Source: Vulcanimicrobiota bacterium
GTDB taxonomy: Bacteria; Vulcanimicrobiota; Vulcanimicrobiia; Vulcanimicrobiales; Vulcanimicrobiaceae
Length of the DNA: 64,000 nucleotides
Assembly: GCA_003140855.1 (NCBI GenBank)
Contig: PLLF01000070.1
Coordinates: forward strand, 26,254 to 90,253
Direction of reading: 5' to 3'
Numbering within the stretch: position 1 is the stretch's first letter; each line of letters begins with the position of its first letter. The translations under genes and the position numbers were made by a program. The notes beneath the pieces were generated by a model. The model made no database searches and was not told where the DNA came from. It saw only the letters and a program-made list of their open reading frames with translations. Positions 1 through 8,154 of the stretch are shown piece after piece.

Positions 1-1
1 C

Positions 2-838
2 GCTACGCCCGTAACCGCGGCGCAGGCTAAGCCGCTCACGACTCGCCGCGTCCTGGTCGGAATTGCGCTCGCAGTTATAGGTTTGGGATCGGTCTTTGAA
101 CCGGTTGCGTTTTACATCGTCATTCTGGCTGTAGGCGCGGTCAGCTTGTACGAACTCGCACGCCTCTGTGAAATAAAGGGAACGCCGCTCGAATATCACG
201 TCGCGATTCCGGGTGTGCTGGCCTACATTTTACTCAGTATATTCGGCCTGCTTTCGCGCTGGGAAGGCGCGCTGCTGGCATCGGTCGTGCTCGTGGCGTT
301 TTGGCTGGGCATGTATGGCGAACAGAAGGGCTACTTCGCGCGCACCGCTTACACGCTGCTCGCGGTCTTGTACATCGGAAAGCTGCTGACGTACTTCATT
401 TTCATCCGTCAAGTTCCGTTGATGGGTTTGTATTGGACGCTCTTTGTGATCGTCCTGATTGCGTTGACGGACATCCTGGCAATGCTCGTCGGATCGTTCA
501 TCGGACGGACGAGCCTGACGAAAATTTCGCCGAAAAAGACGGTCGAGGGTGCGGCCGGAGCGCTCGTGTTGGTGACGGCAATCGGCGCGCTGCTCGGCAC
601 GACCCCATACCTGGGGATGCAGTGGTGGCAAGGTGCTGCGCTCGGCGCGGTCACCTGCCTTGCGGCGCAAGCCGGCGATTTGGTCGAATCGGCGCTCAAG
701 CGTGACGCAGGCGTTAAAGATAGCGGAACCGTGATACAAGGCCACGGCGGCGTCCTCGATCGCTTTGATTCTTACTTGTTCGGTGGAATGGCATTTTACG
801 GCATGCTGCACATCATAGGGTTGCTTCCCTTTGCGTAA
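2..838 (+). CDS. cdsA: Phosphatidate cytidylyltransferase (5' end outside window)
   Basis: Makes CDP-diacylglycerol from phosphatidic acid and CTP in the cytoplasmic membrane, the branch point of phospholipid synthesis. The frame is open from base 2 with no stop, so the gene begins left of the window; the TTG at 83 would cut off a membrane helix. About seven hydrophobic segments are visible. The family signature is present: an LTDILA segment, SPKKT-EG, then AGDLVESALKRDAGVKDSG and GGVLDRFDS at the C-terminus. It overlaps dxr by 8 bases, the usual cdsA-dxr-rseP order. Identity is secure; only the true N-terminus is unseen. Confidence 0.95.
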   Translation, partial: ATPVTAAQAKPLTTRRVLVGIALAVIGLGSVFEPVAFYIVILAVGAVSLYELARLCEIKGTPLEYHVAIPGVLAYILLSIFGLLSRWEGALLASVVLVAFWLGMYGEQKGYFARTAYTLLAVLYIGKLLTYFIFIRQVPLMGLYWTLFVIVLIALTDILAMLVGSFIGRTSLTKISPKKTVEGAAGALVLVTAIGALLGTTPYLGMQWWQGAALGAVTCLAAQAGDLVESALKRDAGVKDSGTVIQGHGGVLDRFDSYLFGGMAFYGMLHIIGLLPFA

Positions 839-1970
839 GCGCGTTGCAATTCTCGGCAGTACGGGATCGATCGGAACGCAGGCGCTCGACGTCATCGCGC
901 GCCATCCGGATCGCTTTACGGTCGCAGGTCTGGCAGCTGGCAAGCAGATCGACAAACTCCGCGAACAGGCGGAGCGCTTTGACGTCGAGGTCACTGCGTG
1001 CGCAGCTGACGGACCCACGGGATTGCTGCGCGTTGCGGTCGAGTCGAAGCCCGATATTCTGCTGGCCGCGACCGACGGCTTCGTCTCCTTCGATGCGGTC
1101 TTTGCGGCGGTCGAGCGCGGAATCGACGTTGCCCTTGCCAACAAAGAGCTGATCGTAGGAGCCGGCGAGCTGCTGATGGCGTCGGCGGCGCAGAGCGGAT
1201 CGCAGATCGTTCCAGTCGATTCCGAACATTCCGCGATCTTCCAGTGCCTCACCGGTGAAAGCCGCGAGCGGGTGCAGGCGATCGTGCTGACGGCTTCCGG
1301 TGGTCCCTTTTGGCGCAAAACCGCGAGCGAGATCGAGAATGCATCGCTGGAAGCAGCGTTGGCTCATCCGACCTGGCAAATGGGCGTGAAGAATACGGTC
1401 GATTCCGCCAGCATGATGAACAAGGGATTGGAAGTGATCGAGGCCAGCCGGCTTTTCGGCCTGACCGGCGATCGCATCGGTATTCTGGTGCATCCGCAAT
1501 CGATCGCGCACGGCATCGTAATCTTCACCGACGGAAACGTGAAAATTCAAGCCGCCCCACCCGATATGAGGCTACCGATCGGCTATGCCTTGGCGTATCC
1601 CGATCGCCTCGACGCTTCGGCGGCCGCCGGCGATCCGCTCGCCGCGATCGGCGCGCATCCGGAGGCGTCGTCTCTCCGTTACGATTTCGAACGGGCCGAT
1701 CTCGAACGGTTTCCGTGCGTGCGGCTGGCCTACGAGGCCCTGGCGCTAGGCGGTACGGTCCCCGCGGCGCTCTCGGCCGCAAACGAAATCGCCGTGGCCG
1801 CGTTTGTAGATGGGGAGATTCGCTTCGGTCAGATTCCGGCAGTTATCGAAGAAGCGCTCTCCGGCGCAACTCCACACGCGGTAAGTTTGAATTCGGTGCG
1901 CGACGCCGACCGGAAGGCTCGCGAAGATGCGCGGGCCGCCGTGAACGCGTTGCGCGGCGTAAAGGTGTAA
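831..1970 (+). CDS. dxr: 1-deoxy-D-xylulose 5-phosphate reductoisomerase
   Basis: Second step of the MEP isoprenoid pathway: NADPH-dependent rearrangement and reduction of DXP to MEP. 379 aa, normal for the family. The N-terminal NADPH-binding fold shows ILGSTGSIGTQALDV; the middle has the metal and substrate residues in VDSEHSAIFQ (D/E metal ligands) and the SASMMNKGLE motif; ALAYPDR lies further on. The TTG start at 831 overlaps the cdsA stop and puts the dinucleotide loop at the expected distance. ispG of the same pathway lies two genes downstream, so this is an envelope/isoprenoid operon. Confidence 0.97.
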   Translation: MRKRVAILGSTGSIGTQALDVIARHPDRFTVAGLAAGKQIDKLREQAERFDVEVTACAADGPTGLLRVAVESKPDILLAATDGFVSFDAVFAAVERGIDVALANKELIVGAGELLMASAAQSGSQIVPVDSEHSAIFQCLTGESRERVQAIVLTASGGPFWRKTASEIENASLEAALAHPTWQMGVKNTVDSASMMNKGLEVIEASRLFGLTGDRIGILVHPQSIAHGIVIFTDGNVKIQAAPPDMRLPIGYALAYPDRLDASAAAGDPLAAIGAHPEASSLRYDFERADLERFPCVRLAYEALALGGTVPAALSAANEIAVAAFVDGEIRFGQIPAVIEEALSGATPHAVSLNSVRDADRKAREDARAAVNALRGVKV

Positions 1971-1979
1971 CGAAGAGAC

Positions 1980-3113
1980 ATGACGATTCTGGCTGCAATT
2001 TCTCTGACGAGCATCGCGAAGATCGCGCTCTTCTTGCTCGTACTTTCCGTGCTCGTCGTGCTGCACGAATATGGGCACTTCGTGCTCGCGCGTTTGAACA
2101 AAGTGCGGGTGCTGGAATTTTCGGTCGGCTTCGGGCCGAAACTTGCAGGCTGGACGAGCAAACGCTCCGGGACCGCCTATTCGTTGCGGGCGCTTCCGCT
2201 TGGCGGATACTGCGCGATGCACGGTGAGGACAACAAGACCTCGGAAGCGGAATTGCAGCGCGAATTTCGCGAGGATGCGCCGGTTTACGAAGACGACAAC
2301 TTCCAGGCCAAAAAGCCTTGGACGAGGCTGGCGATCATAGCGGCAGGTCCGATCGCAAATTTCATTCTCTGCCTCGCGATTCTCTTCGTCAGCGCAATCG
2401 CGTTCGGCGTGCAAAGCGACCGCTTTCAACCCCGTATCGGACCGCTCAGTCCGAACATGCCGGCGCAGCGCGCGGGCATGCATGCGGGCGATCGCATTCT
2501 GCAGATCGACGGGCGCTCGATTCAAGGCGGAGATCAGCTCGTGAATACCATTCATGCTTCGCTCGGCAAGCCGTTGCGCGTGACGTTCGAGCACAACGGT
2601 GAAGTGCGTACGGTAAGCGTCACACCGGCGCGCTGCCCGGCGCCGCAAGAGAAGCAAGGCTGCTTGGGGTTCCAGCCGGTCGCGATGTTCGAGCGGGTGG
2701 GCCTTGCCGACGCCGCTCGCGCGTCGCTTGCGAACTTCGTGTTCATCGGGCGGCAGACTTTCGGTAGCCTTGCCCTCCTGGTCAGTCATCCACGGCAGTA
2801 CGGCGGCCAGGTTTCGGGGGTGGTGGGCATGGGCCAGGCGGCGATGTCGATTCAGGATTTCGGCTGGGGACCATACATGTTTTTCGCGGCGCTTATCTCG
2901 TTTGCGCTCGGACTTTTCAACCTGTTGCCCCTGCCGGCGCTCGACGGGGGGAGGGGCGCCTTCATCATCGCCGAGCTCGTGCGCGGAAAACCCGTCGATC
3001 CGGAGAAAGAAGCCCTAGTGCACATCACGGGTTTCGCCGTGCTGATTGCGCTGTTGCTGGTCATCAACTTCTATAACGTTGTCCAGATCTATCAAGGGAA
3101 AGGGCCCTTTTGA
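1980..3113 (+). CDS. rseP: Site-2 membrane metalloprotease with PDZ domain (RseP/RasP)
   Basis: Intramembrane zinc protease that cuts anti-sigma factors and signal-peptide remnants. 377 aa. HEYGH in the first membrane segment (about residues 28-32) is the HExxH zinc site; the NLLPLPALDGGR segment near residue 315 supplies the third ligand region; a PDZ domain sits between (about 165-240, MPAQRAGMHAGDRIL). ATG at 1980 follows dxr by 9 bases. No anti-sigma factor gene is near, so its substrate cannot be read from the context. Confidence 0.95.
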   Translation: MTILAAISLTSIAKIALFLLVLSVLVVLHEYGHFVLARLNKVRVLEFSVGFGPKLAGWTSKRSGTAYSLRALPLGGYCAMHGEDNKTSEAELQREFREDAPVYEDDNFQAKKPWTRLAIIAAGPIANFILCLAILFVSAIAFGVQSDRFQPRIGPLSPNMPAQRAGMHAGDRILQIDGRSIQGGDQLVNTIHASLGKPLRVTFEHNGEVRTVSVTPARCPAPQEKQGCLGFQPVAMFERVGLADAARASLANFVFIGRQTFGSLALLVSHPRQYGGQVSGVVGMGQAAMSIQDFGWGPYMFFAALISFALGLFNLLPLPALDGGRGAFIIAELVRGKPVDPEKEALVHITGFAVLIALLLVINFYNVVQIYQGKGPF

Positions 3114-3127
3114 TTTTTCGGTTTAAC

Positions 3128-3200
3128 GGGCGCATCCGCGCTGCGCGCTCCGCGCCCCCCGTCGGCGAAGCCGCCGAGGCCCCCGGCCTTCGGCCCGCCT
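3128..3200. repeat. Cluster of GC-rich palindromes between rseP and ispG
   Basis: The 97-base gap contains consecutive short hairpins: GCGC-rich arms around 3137-3155, CGGC-GAA-GCCG near 3163-3173 inside C/G runs, and GGCC-TTC-GGCC near 3185-3195. No U-run follows, so it is a poor intrinsic terminator. It looks like a REP-type palindromic unit or an mRNA stabiliser inside the operon. No second copy was noticed in the window. Confidence 0.45.
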
Positions 3201-3210
3201 GCCAATTACT

Positions 3211-4335
3211 ATGATTCGCCTACGACGTAAGAGTAAGCCGGTATTTCTACAGAATAAAACCGGCAAGGACGACGCGAAGTCTATTTGGATTGGCGGCGAT
3301 CATCCGATCGTGGTGCAGACGATGACGACCACGGACACCGCCGACGCCGACGCGACGCTGGCGCAGATTTACGGTTTGGCCATGGAAGGCGCCGAGGTCG
3401 TACGCGTAACGGTTAAAGATCCGCCCGACGCCGCCGCCATGCCGGCAATTGTCCAACGTTCACCCGTTCCGATCGTGGCCGACATCCATTTCGATCATCG
3501 CATGGCGCTCGCGGCCATCGAGGCCGGCGTCGCGAAATTGCGGCTCAACCCGGGCAACATCCGCGATTACAACAAGACCAAGGAAGTCGTTGAGGCCGCG
3601 AAAGCACGCGGCATTCCAATTCGTATCGGGGTGAACATGGGCTCCCTGGCGCCCGATCTCGAGAAGACGCTCGGCCACACGCCCGAAGCGATGGTCGAAT
3701 CGGCAATGCGCCACGTGGAGATCCTCGAAGGTCTGAATCACAACGACATCGTTATCTCGCTCAAGGCGCACGACGTGACGACCACCGTAGCGGCCTACCG
3801 GCTCATGGACAAACGGTTGCGCGAGCGCGATACGCCCTACGCATTGCACTTAGGAATTACCGAAGCCGGCTTGCTGCGCGACGGCACGATCAAATCGTCC
3901 GTCGGGCTGGGCATCTTGCTGTTCGAAGGCATCGGCGACACGATCCGCATCTCGCTGGCCGCCGATCCGATCGAGGAAGTTCCGGCCTGCTGGAGTTTAC
4001 TCAAGGCGCTCGGCCTTCGCGAAAAGGGTTTTGAGATTACGGCTTGTCCGTCGTGTGGACGCGCCGAGATCAGCGTGCTGGAACTGGGCGAAAGCGTCGA
4101 GGCGATCGCTAAGGAATATACTGCGCCGGTGAAAGTCGCCGTGATGGGCTGCGTCGTAAACGGTCCGGGTGAATCGAAGATGGCCGACGTCGGAGTCGCC
4201 GGCGGAAAAGGCAAAGGGGCGATCTATCGCGCGGGCGAGCTCGTCGGCACCTTTCCTGAAGACCAACTCTTAGGCGCCCTGCGTGCGGAGATCGAGAAAG
4301 TGATCCGCGAAAAGTATCCGGAGCATGCGGTATAA
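3211..4335 (+). CDS. ispG: 4-hydroxy-3-methylbut-2-enyl diphosphate synthase (IspG/GcpE)
   Basis: Iron-sulfur enzyme that reductively converts MEcPP to HMBPP in the MEP pathway. 374 aa, the short bacterial form. The TIM-barrel half contains VADIHFDHRMAL and LRLNPGNI; the C-terminal cluster-binding half shows CPSCGR and GCVVNGPGE, holding the three cysteines and the glutamate that bind the 4Fe-4S cluster. ATG 3211 gives a basic leader before the conserved IWIGGDHPIVVQTMT. With dxr in the same run, two MEP enzymes are co-oriented here. Confidence 0.97.
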   Translation: MIRLRRKSKPVFLQNKTGKDDAKSIWIGGDHPIVVQTMTTTDTADADATLAQIYGLAMEGAEVVRVTVKDPPDAAAMPAIVQRSPVPIVADIHFDHRMALAAIEAGVAKLRLNPGNIRDYNKTKEVVEAAKARGIPIRIGVNMGSLAPDLEKTLGHTPEAMVESAMRHVEILEGLNHNDIVISLKAHDVTTTVAAYRLMDKRLRERDTPYALHLGITEAGLLRDGTIKSSVGLGILLFEGIGDTIRISLAADPIEEVPACWSLLKALGLREKGFEITACPSCGRAEISVLELGESVEAIAKEYTAPVKVAVMGCVVNGPGESKMADVGVAGGKGKGAIYRAGELVGTFPEDQLLGALRAEIEKVIREKYPEHAV

Positions 4336-4780
4336 AGCGCCGGGTCGCGCTGCCGTAGCCGTCACCGCGGCAATTGCGGTCGCAGCTTCGCTTGCGTTCT
4401 CGCTCGCCAAGCCCGTTGAAGTGCGCGTCGACGGACAGCCGATGCTCACCGATGTGCCGCCGGTGAGAACCGACGCCGAAACCGTTTTCGTACCGCTACG
4501 CGCGCTCAGCGACGCGCTCGGCGCCGAAACGCGCTACGAACAAAAATCCGGCGAGATCTTCCTGACTCGCGGCGATCAGCTGTTGCATCTGAAGATCGGC
4601 GATCTGCACGCGACATTGAACGGCATGCCCATGACGCTCAAACATGCGCCCTTCCGCGTGCGCGGCCGCGCGATGATCGGTCTGCGTACGGTTCAGAGCG
4701 CTTTCGGCGTGCGCGTCAAGTTCGACAAGACCGCATCGCGCGTCGACGTGAACACGCTGGGAACCGCCGCCGCTCCTTAA
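4325..4780 (+). CDS. Secreted copper-amine-oxidase-like N-domain protein
   Basis: 151 aa with an N-terminal hydrophobic signal or anchor (about residues 8-28), then one copy of the domain also found at the N-terminus of some copper amine oxidases: VRVDGQPM, VFVPLRALSDALGA and the LKIGD-A-LNG pattern. In Gram-positive and related bacteria this beta-rich module is an extracellular, possibly wall-associated domain; it is not an enzyme. ATG 4325 overlaps the end of ispG by 11 bases. A larger protein with the same module lies at 41554-43062. Confidence 0.75.
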   Translation: MRYKAPGRAAVAVTAAIAVAASLAFSLAKPVEVRVDGQPMLTDVPPVRTDAETVFVPLRALSDALGAETRYEQKSGEIFLTRGDQLLHLKIGDLHATLNGMPMTLKHAPFRVRGRAMIGLRTVQSAFGVRVKFDKTASRVDVNTLGTAAAP

Positions 4781-4787
4781 CTTAAGG
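4773..4787. terminator. Palindrome at the convergent gene ends
   Basis: TCCTTAA-C-TTAAGGA, a 7-base perfect inverted repeat with one spacer base. It contains the stop codons of both converging genes (TAA of the + gene, TTA of the - gene). It is short and AT-rich with no U-run, so a terminator role is only a guess. Confidence 0.3.
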
Positions 4788-6302
4788 AACTTCCTGTAAG
4801 CCCTCCGGTTCGATGACCGGCACGACGTCGTCCGGATTGGACTTGCGGAAGCCGTAACTGAAGAAGAAGATCAAGCCGACGATCAGTGCGCCGCCAAACC
4901 AAACCCACGTTGTCCGAGACAATCCAAATATCGCCAAGAACAGCGAACTGACGATGCCCGCCAGCGGGAACCATGGGGAGAACGGTACGCGGAAACTGCG
5001 CGGCATGTTGGGATTTCGCTTACGCAAATAGAGCACGCCCGCGCAAACTACCGAGAAAGCGATGAGCGTGCCGATATTTACCAAGTTCAGGAGATTGACT
5101 AGCGGCACGATTAACGCCAGGATAGCGACCGCGATGCCGGTGCCTAGTGTCGTGATGATCGGTGTTTTGAAACGTGGATGTACCTTCGCGATCACGGGCG
5201 GCAGCATTTTATCGCGAGCCATGACATAAAAAATTCGGGATTGACCGAGCAGCGACGCCAACGCGACGCTCGTCGTTCCGGCCAGCACTCCGATGGTGAT
5301 GATCCAACTCAGGAGTGGGATGTGCAAAGGGGCGAGGGCATGGACGAGCGGATTCTTAATCGGCACGTTCTGCCAAGGCCCAGATCCGACTAAGACCAAA
5401 GCGGTAGCGCAATATAATACCGTCCCGATCGCAAGTGCGCCGATAACGCCCAGCGGCACGTCGCGCTGCGGGTTCTTGCACTCTTCGGCGGTGGTCGTCG
5501 CGGCATCGAATCCGATATAGGCGAAGAACACCCATGCCGAGATCGCGATGATGCCGTACGGCTGTGAGGACTCCGCGGCGCCGCCGAAAGGCTGCAGCGC
5601 GCCCCACCCTTTCGGATTGAAATTGTGAAAATTGAACGCGTGTACGAGAAAAATTCCCGCAACGATAAAGACCAACAGTGCTCCAATTTTCAGCACAACG
5701 AAGATGTTGTTCGTGGTTGCCGTTTCGCGGATCCCGATCGATAGTAGAATGCTCAAGAGCAAAATGAAGACCGCGCTCACGATATCATATTGAGAGTGCA
5801 GCAAATCCCACCCCCAGAATTGCCACCAGGCGCCATGCATGAGAAAGTTCGACTGTTGCGCCCAAGCCGGCAGCACCATACCTAAGCTTTTCAAAATGTC
5901 TTGAATAGCGGCCGAGAACTGCTGTGCCACGGGAGCCGCGCTGATGCCATATTCGAAAATCAATGCGAATCCGATGATCCAGGCAAAGAGTTTGCCCATG
6001 GTCGCGTAGGCGTACGTGTAGGCGCTTCCGGCCACAGGAACCATGGCGCCGAGTTCTGCATAACAAAGCGCTGCAAAGAACGATGTCGCTCCCGCCAGCA
6101 AATACGAAATGATGACGGCCGGGCCGGCGCCTCGCACGGCAGTTCCGACCGTGGTGAAGATGCCGCCGCCGATCATCGTGCCGAGGCCGATCGCGATGAG
6201 ATCCCTAGCGGTTAGCGCTCGTCGCAAGATCTTGCGCCCGCCCAGCTCGCGCAGCCGCTCGGCGTTCGTCGTTTGGAAGAGTCGCGACGCGAACGAGCTC
6301 AT
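4782..6302 (-). CDS. APC-family amino acid permease (cationic amino acid transporter-like)
   Basis: 506 aa with about 12-14 membrane segments. The N-terminal part has the APC signature IGLGTMIGGGIFTTVG in the first helix and the helix-6 region WVFFAYIGFDAATTTAEEC-NP typical of the YfnA/CAT-type branch. A longer frame reaches 6335, but ATG 6302 overlaps the TGA of the upstream cobalamin adenosyltransferase (ATGA), which fixes the start. Substrate cannot be read from sequence; cationic or branched amino acids would be usual. It converges tail to tail with the gene ending at 4780. Confidence 0.9.
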   Translation of the reverse strand: MSSFASRLFQTTNAERLRELGGRKILRRALTARDLIAIGLGTMIGGGIFTTVGTAVRGAGPAVIISYLLAGATSFFAALCYAELGAMVPVAGSAYTYAYATMGKLFAWIIGFALIFEYGISAAPVAQQFSAAIQDILKSLGMVLPAWAQQSNFLMHGAWWQFWGWDLLHSQYDIVSAVFILLLSILLSIGIRETATTNNIFVVLKIGALLVFIVAGIFLVHAFNFHNFNPKGWGALQPFGGAAESSQPYGIIAISAWVFFAYIGFDAATTTAEECKNPQRDVPLGVIGALAIGTVLYCATALVLVGSGPWQNVPIKNPLVHALAPLHIPLLSWIITIGVLAGTTSVALASLLGQSRIFYVMARDKMLPPVIAKVHPRFKTPIITTLGTGIAVAILALIVPLVNLLNLVNIGTLIAFSVVCAGVLYLRKRNPNMPRSFRVPFSPWFPLAGIVSSLFLAIFGLSRTTWVWFGGALIVGLIFFFSYGFRKSNPDDVVPVIEPEGLQEVP

Positions 6303-6880
6303 TGGGAATCCGGAGGTTGCGATGCGGCGTTCCATTGCGCTTCCGCGACGCCGGCGCGTTTATTGATGGCGCGGGCCCAAACGAAGAGCGCATCGGAAAG
6401 GCGATTCAAGAACCCAACGGTCTCGACCGAGATCTCCGGTTCCTGCTCGCGCAGCGAGATCAGCAGCCGCTCGGCGCGCCGGCATACCGTGCGCGCGTAA
6501 TGCAGCTGCGCGCCGGCGACGCTTCCGCCGGGCAGGATAAAAGCGTGGAGCGGCTCGAGCAGAGCCTCGGTTTCGTCGATTGCTCGTTCGAGCGCCGCGA
6601 TCTGCGATGCGCCAACCAGCGGCATGTCGGGCCAGCGGTGTTTGGACGGAGTCGCAAGCTCGGCGCCCAGATTGAAGAGCATGTCTTGCGTCCATGCCAG
6701 CCATCCATCGATCCGATCGCCGCGCAGATGGGCTCGCACCACGCCGATCGCGCTCGAAAGCTCGTCCACGGTCCCGTACGTTTCAATGCGCGCGCTGTTC
6801 TTGGAAACGCGCTCGCCGCCCACGAGTCCGGTGCTGCCGTTGTCGCCGGAGCGGGTGTAGATGCGCGTTCGCTTCGCCAT
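6299..6880 (-). CDS. ATP:cob(I)alamin adenosyltransferase, PduO type
   Basis: Transfers the adenosyl group of ATP to cob(I)alamin to make coenzyme B12. 193 aa. Family motifs: the N-terminal TRSGDNGSTGLVGGERV (ATP loop), YGTVDELSSAIG, and the C-terminal RLSDALFVWAR helix. The open frame continues to 7075, but ATG 6880 is preceded by AAGGAG and starts exactly at the family N-terminus (MAKRTRIYTR). No B12-dependent mutase or cobalamin synthesis gene is visible nearby; pairing with a permease suggests only co-transcription. Confidence 0.93.
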   Translation of the reverse strand: MAKRTRIYTRSGDNGSTGLVGGERVSKNSARIETYGTVDELSSAIGVVRAHLRGDRIDGWLAWTQDMLFNLGAELATPSKHRWPDMPLVGASQIAALERAIDETEALLEPLHAFILPGGSVAGAQLHYARTVCRRAERLLISLREQEPEISVETVGFLNRLSDALFVWARAINKRAGVAEAQWNAASQPPDSQ

Positions 6881-6893
6881 GCTGCTCCTTGCA

Positions 6894-6950
6894 ACGTTCG
6901 CGGTTCCCAGGCCTTTTCGAGAAACGGAACCGCCGCCCGATGGCGAACGT
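6894..6950. promoter_or_regulatory. Divergent promoter region with inverted repeats
   Basis: The 80-base gap between the divergent adenosyltransferase and the secreted protein contains two inverted repeats: GCGGTTCC (6900-6907) with GGAACCGC (6926-6933), and ACGTTCG (6894-6900) with CGAACGT (6944-6950). No clear -35/-10 pair was identified. They are candidate operator sites; too short for a cobalamin riboswitch. Confidence 0.35.
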
Positions 6951-6960
6951 ATGCCAGGGT

Positions 6961-8154
6961 ATGACCAAAAGAATCGAACGCCGCGCGTTTCTTGCGGCCT
7001 GCGCGGCCGCTTCCGCGACCGTGGCCTTGGGCAACGGCATCGCTTACGGACAGCAACCCGGATTCGCCGCCGCAAATATTCAGCTCGACCCTTCGACTTC
7101 CGGCCGCCGCATGTTGGCGGAATTCATGGGATTGAGCTTCGAGGCTTCACTTATCCCGGGCAGTGTATTTTTTAACGGCGGCAATCGCGCGCTGATCGAT
7201 TACGTGCGGGGCCTGGGCGGCCGCGGCATACTCCAATTCGGCGGCGCCAACCTCGATACGACCGCTTACGCGGCGGCAGATATCGCTAATCTCGCGCAGT
7301 TCGCGTCGGCGGTGAATTGGCGCATCGTTCTCGGCTTGAGCATGAGCGCGCCGGTTTTTAACGTGGCCGATCAAGCCGCCAAAGCCAGCCAAGCGTTGGG
7401 AGAGCAGCTTTTGGCGTTCGAGCTCGGCAGCGCGCCGGATCTGCGTTTCAAAGATTACGGCACATTCTTGTCGGCCTTTCGTGCGCGCGTCGCATCGGTG
7501 AGTGCCAACGATCCCGCGGCCATGTACGCCGGCCCGGCAACCGCCGAGCATGCGGATTGGGCTGCACGGTTTGCGCAAGACGAACGCCCGCAGCTCGTAC
7601 TGCTCACGCAACAGTACGCCCATACCGGCGGTGAGTCGGCATTGCGCCTGGGCGTGCGCGATATTCCTAAAACAGCAGCGATGGTAGATTTGCCGTACCG
7701 CATCGAGCAGATCGTTTCGAACAGCAATAACGTGGCCAACGCGCTGTGGGCGCTGGATTTCTCACTCGAGCTCGCGGCTAGCGGAGCCGACGGCGCGAAT
7801 TTCCACGACGACGCCGATGCGCAGCGCGGCCCGCTGTATCAGGCGCTGCTGCTCGTCAAGGAATCCGTCAATGCGCGCTTCGTGCCGGTGAAACTGCAAA
7901 CTGCCAACAGCAATTTCACGGCCTACGCGGTCGAACGCGACGATGGAACGCGCGTCGTAACGCTGATCAATCGCGATTCGAACGTGGGAGCTGCGGTCAA
8001 CTTGAACGCGGGGCGTCCGCCGCGCAATCCGCGCGTCCGGCGGTTGACCGCGCTGAGCATGGATACCACGCAAATCAACGTCGTGGATTGGCAGCCCGTG
8101 GATCCCGCGACGCTCGAAGTCCCACCGGCGTCGGCTGCGCTCGTCACGCTCTAA
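6961..8154 (+). CDS. Secreted heparanase-like (GH79-type) protein, acid/base residue missing
   Basis: 397 aa. It starts with a Tat-like signal, KRIERRAFLAACAAASA. The body resembles the TIM barrel and C-terminal beta domain of glycoside hydrolase family 79: an opening FMGLSFE, a later ALWALDFSLELAASGADGANFH and the beta sandwich with YAVERDDGTRVVTLINR. Where GH79 enzymes have an L-G-N-E-P segment carrying the catalytic acid, this protein reads ELGSAPDL, so the Glu is Ala. It may be a non-catalytic glycan binder or a changed enzyme. ATG 6961 was chosen because the signal peptide starts there; the frame runs further upstream without homology. Confidence 0.6.
   Translation: MTKRIERRAFLAACAAASATVALGNGIAYGQQPGFAAANIQLDPSTSGRRMLAEFMGLSFEASLIPGSVFFNGGNRALIDYVRGLGGRGILQFGGANLDTTAYAAADIANLAQFASAVNWRIVLGLSMSAPVFNVADQAAKASQALGEQLLAFELGSAPDLRFKDYGTFLSAFRARVASVSANDPAAMYAGPATAEHADWAARFAQDERPQLVLLTQQYAHTGGESALRLGVRDIPKTAAMVDLPYRIEQIVSNSNNVANALWALDFSLELAASGADGANFHDDADAQRGPLYQALLLVKESVNARFVPVKLQTANSNFTAYAVERDDGTRVVTLINRDSNVGAAVNLNAGRPPRNPRVRRLTALSMDTTQINVVDWQPVDPATLEVPPASAALVTL

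Noticed and set aside
230..1318. Long minus-strand frame opposite cdsA/dxr
   Set aside because: Antisense shadow of two well-supported genes, Arg/Ser-rich without motifs; similar long frames opposite rseP, pyrG, aroA and others were dropped for the same reason.
6878..6960. Cobalamin riboswitch upstream of the adenosyltransferase
   Set aside because: The gap of 80 bases is too short and no B12-box was seen.
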